14,453 nucleotides of DNA, taken from assembly GCA_964630765.1 (NCBI GenBank), contig CAZVXE010000040.1, positions 1-14,453 of the forward strand. The letters run 5' to 3'. This DNA comes from Methanofastidiosum sp964630765. GTDB lineage: Archaea; Methanobacteriota_B; Thermococci; Methanofastidiosales; Methanofastidiosaceae. Position numbers and translations under genes: made by a program. The notes under the pieces were generated by a model. The model saw nothing but the letters and a program-made list of their open reading frames with translations. It ran no database searches and was not told where the DNA came from. Below, one piece after another: positions 1-5,888 of this stretch (position 1 is its first letter; each line of letters opens with the position of its first letter).

Positions 1-2
1 AG

Positions 3-77
3 AAAAAACAATTTACAGACATAGTGCTATTATTGATTAATTATGCAACCATGCAGCATATTGGGGAAATTTTATAA
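3..77 (+). CDS. possible C-terminal end of an upstream gene (partial)
   Basis: This frame is open from the window edge to a TAA at 75-77 and gives about 24 residues of hydrophobic and helical character, ending in a NYATMQHIGEIL-like tail. A His followed by G-[EQ]-[IL] near the C-terminus is faintly reminiscent of DinB-type four-helix proteins, but the piece is too short to assign. A competing frame (2-40) is also open but shorter. The stop lies 22 bases before the next gene, so the following TATA box overlaps the end of this frame. Real but unidentifiable at best. Confidence 0.3.
   Translation, partial: KKQFTDIVLLLINYATMQHIGEIL
70..77 (+). promoter_or_regulatory. TATA box (box A) for the site-2-protease-type gene
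   Basis: TTTTATAA is centred about 26 nt before the ATG at 100. That spacing places the transcription start at or next to the start codon, and no Shine-Dalgarno is visible, so the mRNA is probably leaderless. Confidence 0.55.
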
Positions 78-99
78 GTAATTTGAATAAGAATTCTCT

Positions 100-1281
100 A
101 TGGTCAAGGTATTGGGATGCGAGAAATGTAATTATAAGGAGTACCTATTAGATGAAGCAAAAGATTATGATAGGTGCCCATCATGCAAATCGCTAGTTAT
201 TGGCCAGGAACTAAATGAACTCCCAGTACAATTACAGGACATAATGAAGGTTGCAAATGAAAATTTCTCATATGGAAATATTAAGACCGATAATTATTCT
301 GCATTATTTGAGGTAAGGGAACTTTTCAAAAAGCCAGAGGAGATTATTTCTTCCTTTGAAAAGATAAATTTTTATCCATTTATAAGAAAAGAAAATGGGA
401 AGCTTTTTGTTGTGCTAAGGACTTCTCCACCAAAAAAAGATTTCACATATAGAAAGAACTTAATCTTATTTTTCTTAACAGTTATTTCAACTACAGTTGC
501 CGGCTATTTCATGTCAGTGCCGCATGTTGATTACGGATTTATGAAAAATCCCTGGATAGGGGCTATCGCATTCTCTTTTTCGATAATGGTGATCCTAGGG
601 ACACATGAAATGGGCCATTACCTAGTTGCAAGAAGAAATGGCGTTGATGCGACACTCCCTTATTTCATACCGGCACCCTTTATTCTTGGTACAATGGGGG
701 CTGTGATAAACATAAGATCGTTTATCCCAAGTAAGAATAGTGCTATTGAGTTGGGCCTTTCAGGCCCGCTTGCCGGCATACTTGTAGCGATACCAATAAC
801 TATAGTTGGAGTTATGATGTCGCCTATTGTCCCCATAACAATCTTTGGCGAGAGCTCAATGTTTTTGGGTGAGCCGCTTATCTTCAAGTTTATTGCTGAA
901 TCACTTGTAACTGTAACTGAGGGCAATTCCCTTTACTTACATCCTGTAGCTTTTGCTGGATGGGCTGGAATATTTGTAACTATGCTTAACTTAATACCTA
1001 TGGGCCAGCTTGACGGCGGCCACATTGCAAGGGCGGTATTAGGGCCTATAAATCACAGGTATCTGTCATTTGTTGTTGCAGTCTCATTATTTGGCATAGG
1101 GATATTTACATGGGCTGGCTGGAGCTTATGGGGGATAATAGGAATTTATCTAGCATATAGGGGGCATCCTGGCTCAATGGATGAGATAACACCTATTGAT
1201 AGAAAACATTGGATTATGGTTCTAGTTGCCATAATACTATTTGTGATATCTACGATGATTGTCCCTATAAAGTTAGGATAA
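100..1281 (+). CDS. site-2 protease-type (M50) membrane metalloprotease with N-terminal zinc ribbon
   Basis: Predicted intramembrane zinc metalloprotease that would cleave membrane-embedded substrates. Residues 7-29 hold two CxxC pairs (C7, C10, C26, C29), a small zinc ribbon that should sit in the cytosol. A soluble linker of about 90 residues follows, then the first membrane span near 119-138. The catalytic HEMGH (H169, E170, H173) lies in a hydrophobic segment, and the second motif NLIPMGQLDGGH carries the third zinc ligand D305; both M50 signatures are therefore intact. Further spans lie at about 220-242, 283-300, 323-345 and 370-390. The length of 393 residues suits archaeal members with an N-terminal extension. 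ATG at 100 fits a leaderless start behind the TATA box. The substrate is unknown; roles in regulated proteolysis of anti-sigma-like or membrane regulators are known for the family but cannot be inferred here. Only 35 bases separate it from the lipid-synthesis gene downstream, which has its own TATA box. Confidence 0.9.
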   Translation: MVKVLGCEKCNYKEYLLDEAKDYDRCPSCKSLVIGQELNELPVQLQDIMKVANENFSYGNIKTDNYSALFEVRELFKKPEEIISSFEKINFYPFIRKENGKLFVVLRTSPPKKDFTYRKNLILFFLTVISTTVAGYFMSVPHVDYGFMKNPWIGAIAFSFSIMVILGTHEMGHYLVARRNGVDATLPYFIPAPFILGTMGAVINIRSFIPSKNSAIELGLSGPLAGILVAIPITIVGVMMSPIVPITIFGESSMFLGEPLIFKFIAESLVTVTEGNSLYLHPVAFAGWAGIFVTMLNLIPMGQLDGGHIARAVLGPINHRYLSFVVAVSLFGIGIFTWAGWSLWGIIGIYLAYRGHPGSMDEITPIDRKHWIMVLVAIILFVISTMIVPIKLG

Positions 1282-1287
1282 AAAAGA

Positions 1288-1297
1288 TTTAAATATA
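1288..1297 (+). promoter_or_regulatory. TATA box for the CDP-alcohol phosphatidyltransferase gene
   Basis: TTTAAATATA begins 7 bases after the previous stop codon and is centred about 24 nt before ATG 1317. The spacing again predicts a leaderless transcript and separate transcription from the protease gene. Confidence 0.5.
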
Positions 1298-1316
1298 CTT
1301 AATTAATTCAAGAGGC

Positions 1317-1877
1317 ATGCTTAATAACATCCGTAAAAATAAATCATTTGTATCAATTGTTAACTTTATTGGGCGAATCTTTCGATTCCTGCCACCAAAT
1401 GTCATAACAACAATTAGTTTAGTTGTTGTCTTCTTTTCAGGCTATTATTATTACCTCGGATTGCCATATATTGGCGCAATTATACTTGCCGTTTCAGGTT
1501 TTCTTGATCTAGTTGACGGCTCTGTAGCAAAGTATACTAAAAGAACGACTGTTCTTGGTGGCTTTTTAGACTCCACATTTGATAGGATCGGAGACGGGGT
1601 AGTGCTTCTTGGCATTGGCCTATCATATAACCTTACACTTTGCTTTGTAATTATGGTTGGAGCATATCTAATTAGCTATATGCGTGCCAAGGGAGAGGCT
1701 CTTGGGGTAAAAGTCATGGGGATGGGCATTGGGGAACGGGCAGAGAGAATACTGATAATATTTGTGTTTTCTTTCATCAATTTAGAGATAGGGCTCTATG
1801 TGCTGCTTGTTGTCGTCTATATTACAGTATTTACAAGGTTTTATTACATCTCAAAGGAGCTTAAAACTAAAACTTAG
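1317..1877 (+). CDS. CDP-alcohol phosphatidyltransferase, probably archaetidylinositol phosphate synthase
   Basis: Integral membrane enzyme of phospholipid synthesis that transfers an alcohol-phosphate head group onto a CDP-activated lipid (CDP-archaeol in archaea), releasing CMP. The family motif DxxDG(x)2A[RK]...G(x)3D(x)3D is complete: D64, D67, G68, A71, K72, G81, D85 and D89, with the usual Arg replaced by Lys72. These acidic residues bind the divalent metal and the CDP part. About six hydrophobic segments fill the 186 residues, the normal size for archaeal members. The later segment with RAKGE and GIGERAER matches my memory of archaeal inositol-phosphate-type (AIP synthase) sequences, which use inositol-1-phosphate, but the head-group specificity is not proven; glycerol- or serine-using relatives are possible. 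ATG 1317 is favoured by TATA spacing, although an AGAGG lies directly upstream. Confidence 0.85.
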   Translation: MLNNIRKNKSFVSIVNFIGRIFRFLPPNVITTISLVVVFFSGYYYYLGLPYIGAIILAVSGFLDLVDGSVAKYTKRTTVLGGFLDSTFDRIGDGVVLLGIGLSYNLTLCFVIMVGAYLISYMRAKGEALGVKVMGMGIGERAERILIIFVFSFINLEIGLYVLLVVVYITVFTRFYYISKELKTKT

Positions 1878-1882
1878 AAACC

Positions 1883-1890
1883 TTTTTATA
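1883..1890 (+). promoter_or_regulatory. TATA box for tRNA-Leu
   Basis: TTTTTATA lies 25-32 bases before the first base of the tRNA and immediately downstream of the phosphatidyltransferase stop codon. This is the expected archaeal box A distance for a tRNA gene. Confidence 0.6.
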
Positions 1891-1914
1891 TTACCAGAAT
1901 AAACTTTCCAATAC

Positions 1915-1999
1915 GCGGGGGTTGCCGAGCATGGTTAAAGGCGATAGACTCAAGATCTATTCCCGCAGGGGTCCAGGGGTTCAAATCCCTTCCCCCGCA
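1915..1999 (+). tRNA. tRNA-Leu (anticodon CAA)
   Basis: An 85-nt class II tRNA folds completely. The acceptor stem GCGGGGG (1915-1921) pairs perfectly with CCCCCGC (1992-1998), with A1999 as discriminator. The anticodon stem is 44-48/56-60 of the 1900s block, with loop CUCAAGA at 1949-1955 and anticodon CAA at 1951-1953, reading UUG leucine codons. A long variable arm with a CCC/GGG stem (1962-1970) is typical of tRNA-Leu and tRNA-Ser. The T arm is AGGGG-UUCAAAU-CCCUU. No intron is visible and CCA is not encoded. A T5 run at 2001-2005 directly follows and is likely the terminator. The 3' end is repeated at 4483, see the repeat entries. Confidence 0.97.
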
Positions 2000-2005
2000 C
2001 TTTTT
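1995..2005 (+). repeat. tRNA 3'-end copy of an 11-bp direct repeat (candidate attL)
   Basis: CCGCACTTTTT spans the last five tRNA bases and the adjacent T run. The same 11 bases occur at 4483-4493. tRNA 3' ends are the classic integration targets of archaeal integrative elements, so this pair could be attachment sites. The repeat is short and partly low-complexity, so coincidence is possible. Confidence 0.35.
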
Positions 2006-2130
2006 ACTAAAGCTAATGCGGTATTGTTTTATACGAGCCAAAGAACAAAATTATTATACAAGAGCTTAGGAATCATAACTAGCTTGTGTTCCTCAGTTTG
2101 GGGTTTGTTATATTGGTATAAGGTGAATTA

Positions 2131-2967
2131 TTGGCTAAAGGAATAACTGATGCAGAAAAATTAAAGTTAATGTTAGACGATTATTCAAATCACTGTAATA
2201 AGTATTTGGAGTATTCAAAAACTGAGTTTCCTGAATTATTTCCCGGTCACAATTTATTAACAAGAGTCCTCTGGTCTTTACATTGTTCAAATGAAGATTG
2301 TCTTGAATCAATTAGTACTATTATTGGGAATGGAGACCTCCTCTCTTCAATTACAATTTGCAGAACAATGTTTGAGTCAGTTATCGATATGGGATTGTTA
2401 TCTAAGAAAGATGAGAAAGAAGCTAACAAGTATCTCGGATTCGGTACTATAGATAGGTATAAAGTATTAATAAATAAACTAAAATTACCAAATCAAAAAG
2501 TAGATGAAAATACATTAAAAAATATGGAAGAAGAAATCAAAAAATATCTTTCAATTTATTATTCTGATAGATTAAGAAGAAATAAGTTTGTTATAAAGGA
2601 ATTACCTCGAAATTGGTGTAACAAAGACATGCTGCAGAGAGTAAAAGAAGTTGATAAAAAATATTTTAAATCAGAAAAGAATGTATTTGAGAATTACTAT
2701 TTGAATGTATATCGCGTAGGATCTTTTGCAGTTCATAGAAACTCTGCAGCATTTGATTTGTGTAATACTTTCGTAAAAAAGGAAAAGAAATTAATGTTCT
2801 TACTTAGAGAGGATACTTTCATCACTACCATGATTAATTCATTAAAATTGTTTCTAATTAGCCTATATATGTTAAATGAAAATTTGGATAAAGACAAAAA
2901 AATATTTGAATATGTTAATGCAGAATTAAAATCTGTAGATGAAAAATTCAACAAGTTTTATTCATAA
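2131..2967 (+). CDS. DUF5677-like helical protein of unknown function
   Basis: Soluble, almost wholly alpha-helical protein of 278 residues. The segment ICRTMFESVIDMGLL (R78, E82) and the later YRVGSFAVHRNSA (H202, N204) match the Arg-Glu and Ser-x-x-x-His spacing I associate with the DUF5677 family, whose function is not established. The TTG start at 2131 is chosen because AGGTGA at 2121-2126 gives a well-spaced ribosome-binding site; the next in-frame ATG is at 2170, inside the first helix. Codon use is extremely AT-rich, more so than the protease and lipid-synthesis genes to the left. It sits between a tRNA gene and a repeat of that tRNA's 3' end, consistent with accessory DNA. I would not assign an activity; the family call itself is from pattern recognition only. 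Confidence 0.75.
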   Translation: MAKGITDAEKLKLMLDDYSNHCNKYLEYSKTEFPELFPGHNLLTRVLWSLHCSNEDCLESISTIIGNGDLLSSITICRTMFESVIDMGLLSKKDEKEANKYLGFGTIDRYKVLINKLKLPNQKVDENTLKNMEEEIKKYLSIYYSDRLRRNKFVIKELPRNWCNKDMLQRVKEVDKKYFKSEKNVFENYYLNVYRVGSFAVHRNSAAFDLCNTFVKKEKKLMFLLREDTFITTMINSLKLFLISLYMLNENLDKDKKIFEYVNAELKSVDEKFNKFYS

Positions 2968-2994
2968 ATAAATGATATTAATCTTCTAACAAAC

Positions 2995-3002
2995 TATATA
3001 AA
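2995..3002 (+). promoter_or_regulatory. TATA box for the secreted islet protein
   Basis: TATATAAA is a strong archaeal box A centred about 26 nt before ATG 3025, just after the stop of the DUF5677-like gene. It supports ATG 3025 as a leaderless start and separate transcription of the two islet genes. Confidence 0.6.
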
Positions 3003-3024
3003 CAATTAGTTTTAATCTTTGACA

Positions 3025-4359
3025 ATGAATAGAAAAATCTCTATTACACTTATTCTAGTTATTTTTATGATATTTAATTTGGTAACTAGTGCATCTTGTA
3101 GACCAGACGGGTATTCAAATGAAACTCAAACTTATTCTTCATTTCTAAGTGAATACTCTAGCTTTCTATCGGGTAATATAACTGTTGATACATATACATT
3201 TTTTGATAAAAGCATTGAAAATACTGATTTCAACATATGTGACATTACTAAGAAAATTATAGTAGAATTAGAAAGTAACGGCTATAATGTAGAAAATAAA
3301 GGGGGAGAATCCATTTTATATTTGATCGGAAATGATGCCAATAATTCAGATATTGATTCTTTATCAATATTTTATGACGGAACATTTTTGCTAATTTCTT
3401 TTAGGCTTAAATATCAAGAAATATATATAGACATCTCAAAAGAACCCACATTTATTGTTGTTCTCTCTAATCTTCAAAATCAATCGGATAATTTGATAGC
3501 AAAATTAATCAGTATAATAAATGACGAATATTCTAAAAATGGAAAAATATTAGTATCTCCCTATACAAAAAAAATAATCTACGGAAATAATTTATTTCTA
3601 AAAAAAAGAAATCCTATATCTTATGAGGACATATATATTTTCCCGTATCCTGATCTAGACAGATATGAAAATGAAAAAAAAACCATTGAAAATTTGTTAG
3701 AGAAATACGATGAAGATTATCCACTAGATAGAATAAAATACAAAGAGGGGGCATATAAGGATATACAATATAAATGTGCATATCTTGATAGAGGATATCT
3801 TCAGTATGACTATGATTTGATTCTAATTTCAAGTGTTAATAAAGGAAAATCAATACCATTTTTATATAATGAAAAATCTTATGAGATGTCTGATTTCTGG
3901 AAAGAATACGAATCTTTAATAGAACAACACAATAGCCTTAGTTCTATTGAAAACTACTATAACTCGATTACTGATGTTTCAGATAAATTATATTCTGAAG
4001 AAGAATCAAAAAACTACGGATTTATAATCCAGTATGGAAATTCCATAAATAAATTAACTGAGCAAGAGAATGAGTATAGAGACTTATTTAATCTCTTTTT
4101 TATGGAAAATCAGTTCCCAGACATAAGTATGGTTAAAGAAGATATTGTTAAAATACAAAAAATAAAAGAAATTCGTTTGGAAGCCGAAAAGATTAGAGCA
4201 AGAACTGAAAAAGAGCTGACTGAATCTGAGAATATTCCTGAAGAAAAAAAAGTACCTTTTTACAAAAACAATATAGTTGTACAATGGATTGGCATAGCCT
4301 TTGCAACGATTATCGGAATTATACTAATCTATTTGACCATAAAACAATTCAGAAGCTAG
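3025..4359 (+). CDS. membrane-anchored exported protein of unknown function
   Basis: I do not recognise this 444-residue protein. It begins with a Sec-type signal (basic N-terminus MNRK, hydrophobic core to about residue 22) followed by VTSASC; C25 could be a lipid-attachment cysteine of an archaeal lipoprotein, though the motif is imperfect. A large polar, Asn/Tyr/Asp/Lys-rich region follows, including a likely alpha/beta segment at about 60-160 (helix ITKKIIVELESNGY, then strands). A charged helix or coiled coil rich in Glu and Lys spans about 365-405, and a C-terminal membrane span lies at about 415-438 with a short KQFRS tail. The body should therefore lie outside the cell, tethered at the C-terminus. 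A TTG two codons upstream (3019) is in frame, but ATG 3025 fits the TATA distance. AT content is high, as in its neighbour. It may work with the DUF5677-like gene, but only adjacency suggests that. Confidence 0.75.
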   Translation: MNRKISITLILVIFMIFNLVTSASCRPDGYSNETQTYSSFLSEYSSFLSGNITVDTYTFFDKSIENTDFNICDITKKIIVELESNGYNVENKGGESILYLIGNDANNSDIDSLSIFYDGTFLLISFRLKYQEIYIDISKEPTFIVVLSNLQNQSDNLIAKLISIINDEYSKNGKILVSPYTKKIIYGNNLFLKKRNPISYEDIYIFPYPDLDRYENEKKTIENLLEKYDEDYPLDRIKYKEGAYKDIQYKCAYLDRGYLQYDYDLILISSVNKGKSIPFLYNEKSYEMSDFWKEYESLIEQHNSLSSIENYYNSITDVSDKLYSEEESKNYGFIIQYGNSINKLTEQENEYRDLFNLFFMENQFPDISMVKEDIVKIQKIKEIRLEAEKIRARTEKELTESENIPEEKKVPFYKNNIVVQWIGIAFATIIGIILIYLTIKQFRS

Positions 4360-4482
4360 ATTCTTGAAGTAATGAAGCATGGCTCTCTGAGAAAATTATC
4401 TATTCCTAAAAGTTTCTTTGACTATCTCTTCTTAAGAACTTCTGGATAACCTTAATTTACATATCCGTGTCAATTTAATTTT

Positions 4483-4493
4483 CCGCACTTTTT
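4483..4493 (+). repeat. second copy of tRNA 3'-end repeat (candidate attR)
   Basis: CCGCACTTTTT is identical to 1995-2005. The bases just before it (TCAATTTAATTTT) can be aligned to the tRNA T arm and acceptor (TCAAATCCCTTCCC) with most differences being C-to-T, as expected for a decayed tRNA end, and the bases after it contain CTAACGC against CTAATGC near the tRNA. The enclosed DNA is about 2.5 kb. Low information content means chance cannot be excluded. Confidence 0.3.
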
Positions 4494-4530
4494 TCACCAG
4501 ACTAACGCAAGTAATAAAAGCAAGTTATGA

Positions 4531-4539
4531 ATATTTATA
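4531..4539 (+). promoter_or_regulatory. TATA box for the winged-helix/nitroreductase pair
   Basis: ATATTTATA is centred about 21-25 nt before an ATG at 4556, which would suit a leaderless start. That ATG is out of frame with the downstream gene because of a run of six G, see the next entry and findings. Confidence 0.45.
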
Positions 4540-4610
4540 GTGATTGCTAACAATTATGGGGGGATAATATAACAGACGTTATAGATATAGGAAAAGATGC
4601 AGAAGAATTA

Positions 4611-4853
4611 TTGGAATTTCTGTATGCTAAAAAATTAAAGGAAGGAAGTTTTGTCATAGATAGCCAGGAACTATCTCGTATTCTAAAATGGGACATTGGC
4701 AAAGTCAATAATGCCATCCACTATAATCTTGGAAAAAACATTATTGTATGTAAAGAAGTTAAAGGTGAGATCAAGGGATATCTAAATTATTACATTTCAG
4801 ATATAACGCCCGAAGGAATAAAATGGGTGAAGTATACAAGAAAATTTGAGTGA
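4611..4853 (+). CDS. small winged-helix-like protein; 5' end disturbed at a G6 run
   Basis: Small protein of 80 residues from a TTG at 4611, with an open frame continuing upstream to 4551. The pattern is one of helix (EFLYAKKLKEG), short strand and helix (DSQELSRILKWDIGKVNNAI), a two-strand wing (NIIVCKEVKGEIKGYLNYYISDI) and an ending TPEGIKWVK helix, which resembles compact winged-helix DNA-binding proteins; this is a shape-based guess. The upstream open frame reads GDNITDVIDIGKDAEELL, which looks like genuine protein, yet it has no in-frame ATG, GTG or TTG before 4611. An ATG at 4556 immediately before GGGGGG would give a natural start, MGDNIT..., if one G were absent. Either the sequence has a homopolymer error, the gene is shifted by a real indel, or slippage corrects it. 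It overlaps the nitroreductase gene by 8 bases, implying one operon; it may be a regulator or partner of that enzyme. Confidence 0.6.
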   Translation: MEFLYAKKLKEGSFVIDSQELSRILKWDIGKVNNAIHYNLGKNIIVCKEVKGEIKGYLNYYISDITPEGIKWVKYTRKFE

Positions 4854-5724
4854 CATTGCTTTGCGGCCAATAAGCGTGACAGAAATGATTGAGAATATTA
4901 ATTGGGAATCTGCAATAAATATCCGCCGCTCCATTCGAAGCTATGAAATGCGCGAAGTTGATGACGAATCAATGTCTAGTCTTAAGAGCTTCATATTAGA
5001 TATGAAATTGCCTTTCAAGCATGATGTTACGATTAGTTTTTTCAGAGCTGATGCTAACAAAAGACTTTACACTGGCTTTGTGTCACCTCCAGATGGCATA
5101 GCATTTATAGCGGACACAGATATACCTTCAATCTCAACTGCTGGTTTCGTTGGCGAGATGGCAATCCTCTATGCAACAAGCCTAGGTCTTGCCACCTGCT
5201 GGTATGGCCATTATTCACTTGAAGAATTGGAAAGAATTTTACCACACCTTAAAGTAAATAATACCTTACCAAAACCAAAATGGGGCTATGGAAAGGGTGT
5301 AGTCCAAGGCAAACGTGCGATTTGTATATCCCCCTTAGGATACTGGAAAAAAGAAGGTCTGAGATTTACAGATAGGGTGACAGAGTCATTTATGAGTTAC
5401 AAAAGAAAACCTGTCAGTGCTTTTTTAGAAAATGGAATAACTGAAGATTCACTCCCTCTAGATATTCTATATGCATTTGATCTTGCTAGGAAAGCCCCAT
5501 CGGGCGCCAATAGCCAACACTGGCGCTTTAATGTTTCATCCGATTTTAAAACAATTTCAATATCAATGCCCATCGGTTATAGACACATCAAGTGGGAGCA
5601 TCCAGATGTTGACATTGGGATATGTGCTTGCCATTTCTGGCTTGGCCTTATGATTAAGAATATAGAAAGCAAAGTTTCTGTAATCGAAGAACAAGGCAGA
5701 GCAGTCTGGCGATTTGAAATTTGA
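4846..5724 (+). CDS. nitroreductase-family flavoprotein (TM1586-like, two half-domains)
   Basis: Predicted FMN-dependent oxidoreductase. The N-terminal NIRRSIRSY (residues 25-33) is the usual FMN-phosphate binding signature of the superfamily. The middle contains GEMAILYATSLGLATCWYG (103-121), the typical long helix and dimer segment. The second half, from about 180, carries ARKAPSGANSQHWRF (214-228), the APSxxNxQPW-type motif that in ordinary nitroreductases lies close to the N-terminus. That order, with a total length of 292, points to the tandem half-domain arrangement of the TM1586-type family. The electron donor and substrate are not evident. The start is uncertain: TTG 4846 overlaps the previous gene, while GTG 4876 and ATG 4885 are also in frame and would still keep the FMN motif; none has a clear ribosome-binding site. 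Translational coupling to the small upstream gene is likely. Confidence 0.85.
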   Translation: MSDIALRPISVTEMIENINWESAINIRRSIRSYEMREVDDESMSSLKSFILDMKLPFKHDVTISFFRADANKRLYTGFVSPPDGIAFIADTDIPSISTAGFVGEMAILYATSLGLATCWYGHYSLEELERILPHLKVNNTLPKPKWGYGKGVVQGKRAICISPLGYWKKEGLRFTDRVTESFMSYKRKPVSAFLENGITEDSLPLDILYAFDLARKAPSGANSQHWRFNVSSDFKTISISMPIGYRHIKWEHPDVDIGICACHFWLGLMIKNIESKVSVIEEQGRAVWRFEI

Positions 5725-5815
5725 TTTAAGATATTGATATTATTCTAAATATAAATTCATAATTAAAACAATTATTCCCATATATTTTGCGATTTATACA
5801 ATTCAGATAAATATG

Positions 5816-5860
5816 TTTATAAATTATCCCGCAAGCGAATCAATATTGCAAAATATTCGT
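5816..5860 (+). promoter_or_regulatory. promoter and imperfect inverted repeat before the PAS sensor gene
   Basis: TTTATAAAT at 5816-5824 is a box A that predicts transcription from about 5845. An imperfect inverted repeat, CGAAT (5836-5840) against ATTCG (5855-5859) with two further paired bases after a CA bulge, brackets that predicted start, as an operator would; it could also be a leader hairpin. TAGGT at 5878-5882 is the likely ribosome-binding site, 6 bases before ATG 5889. Confidence 0.4.
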
Positions 5861-5888
5861 AATATGTACTGCTTGATTAGGTATTATC

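Larger units (their letters stand above)
4360..4550. other. non-coding end of the tRNA-linked islet
   Basis: About 190 bases without a convincing gene. A 25-codon ATG frame at 4372-4449 has basic-aromatic composition and no recognisable motif; it might be a remnant. The stretch holds the second copy of the tRNA-end repeat (4483-4493) and a TATA-like ATATTTATA at 4531-4539. No integrase fragment could be recognised. Confidence 0.4.

Noticed and set aside
100..1877. Protease and phosphatidyltransferase genes as one operon
   Set aside because: The second gene has its own TATA box within the 35-base gap at leaderless spacing, so co-transcription is not required; the two functions are also unrelated.
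1922..2146. A 74-codon plus-strand open frame
   Set aside because: It runs straight through the tRNA-Leu gene and its flank, and its peptide simply translates the tRNA; not a protein gene.
4372..4449. A 25-codon ATG frame near the candidate attR, possible integrase remnant
   Set aside because: No tyrosine-recombinase motif can be seen, and there is no good ribosome-binding site or TATA box; left as non-coding.
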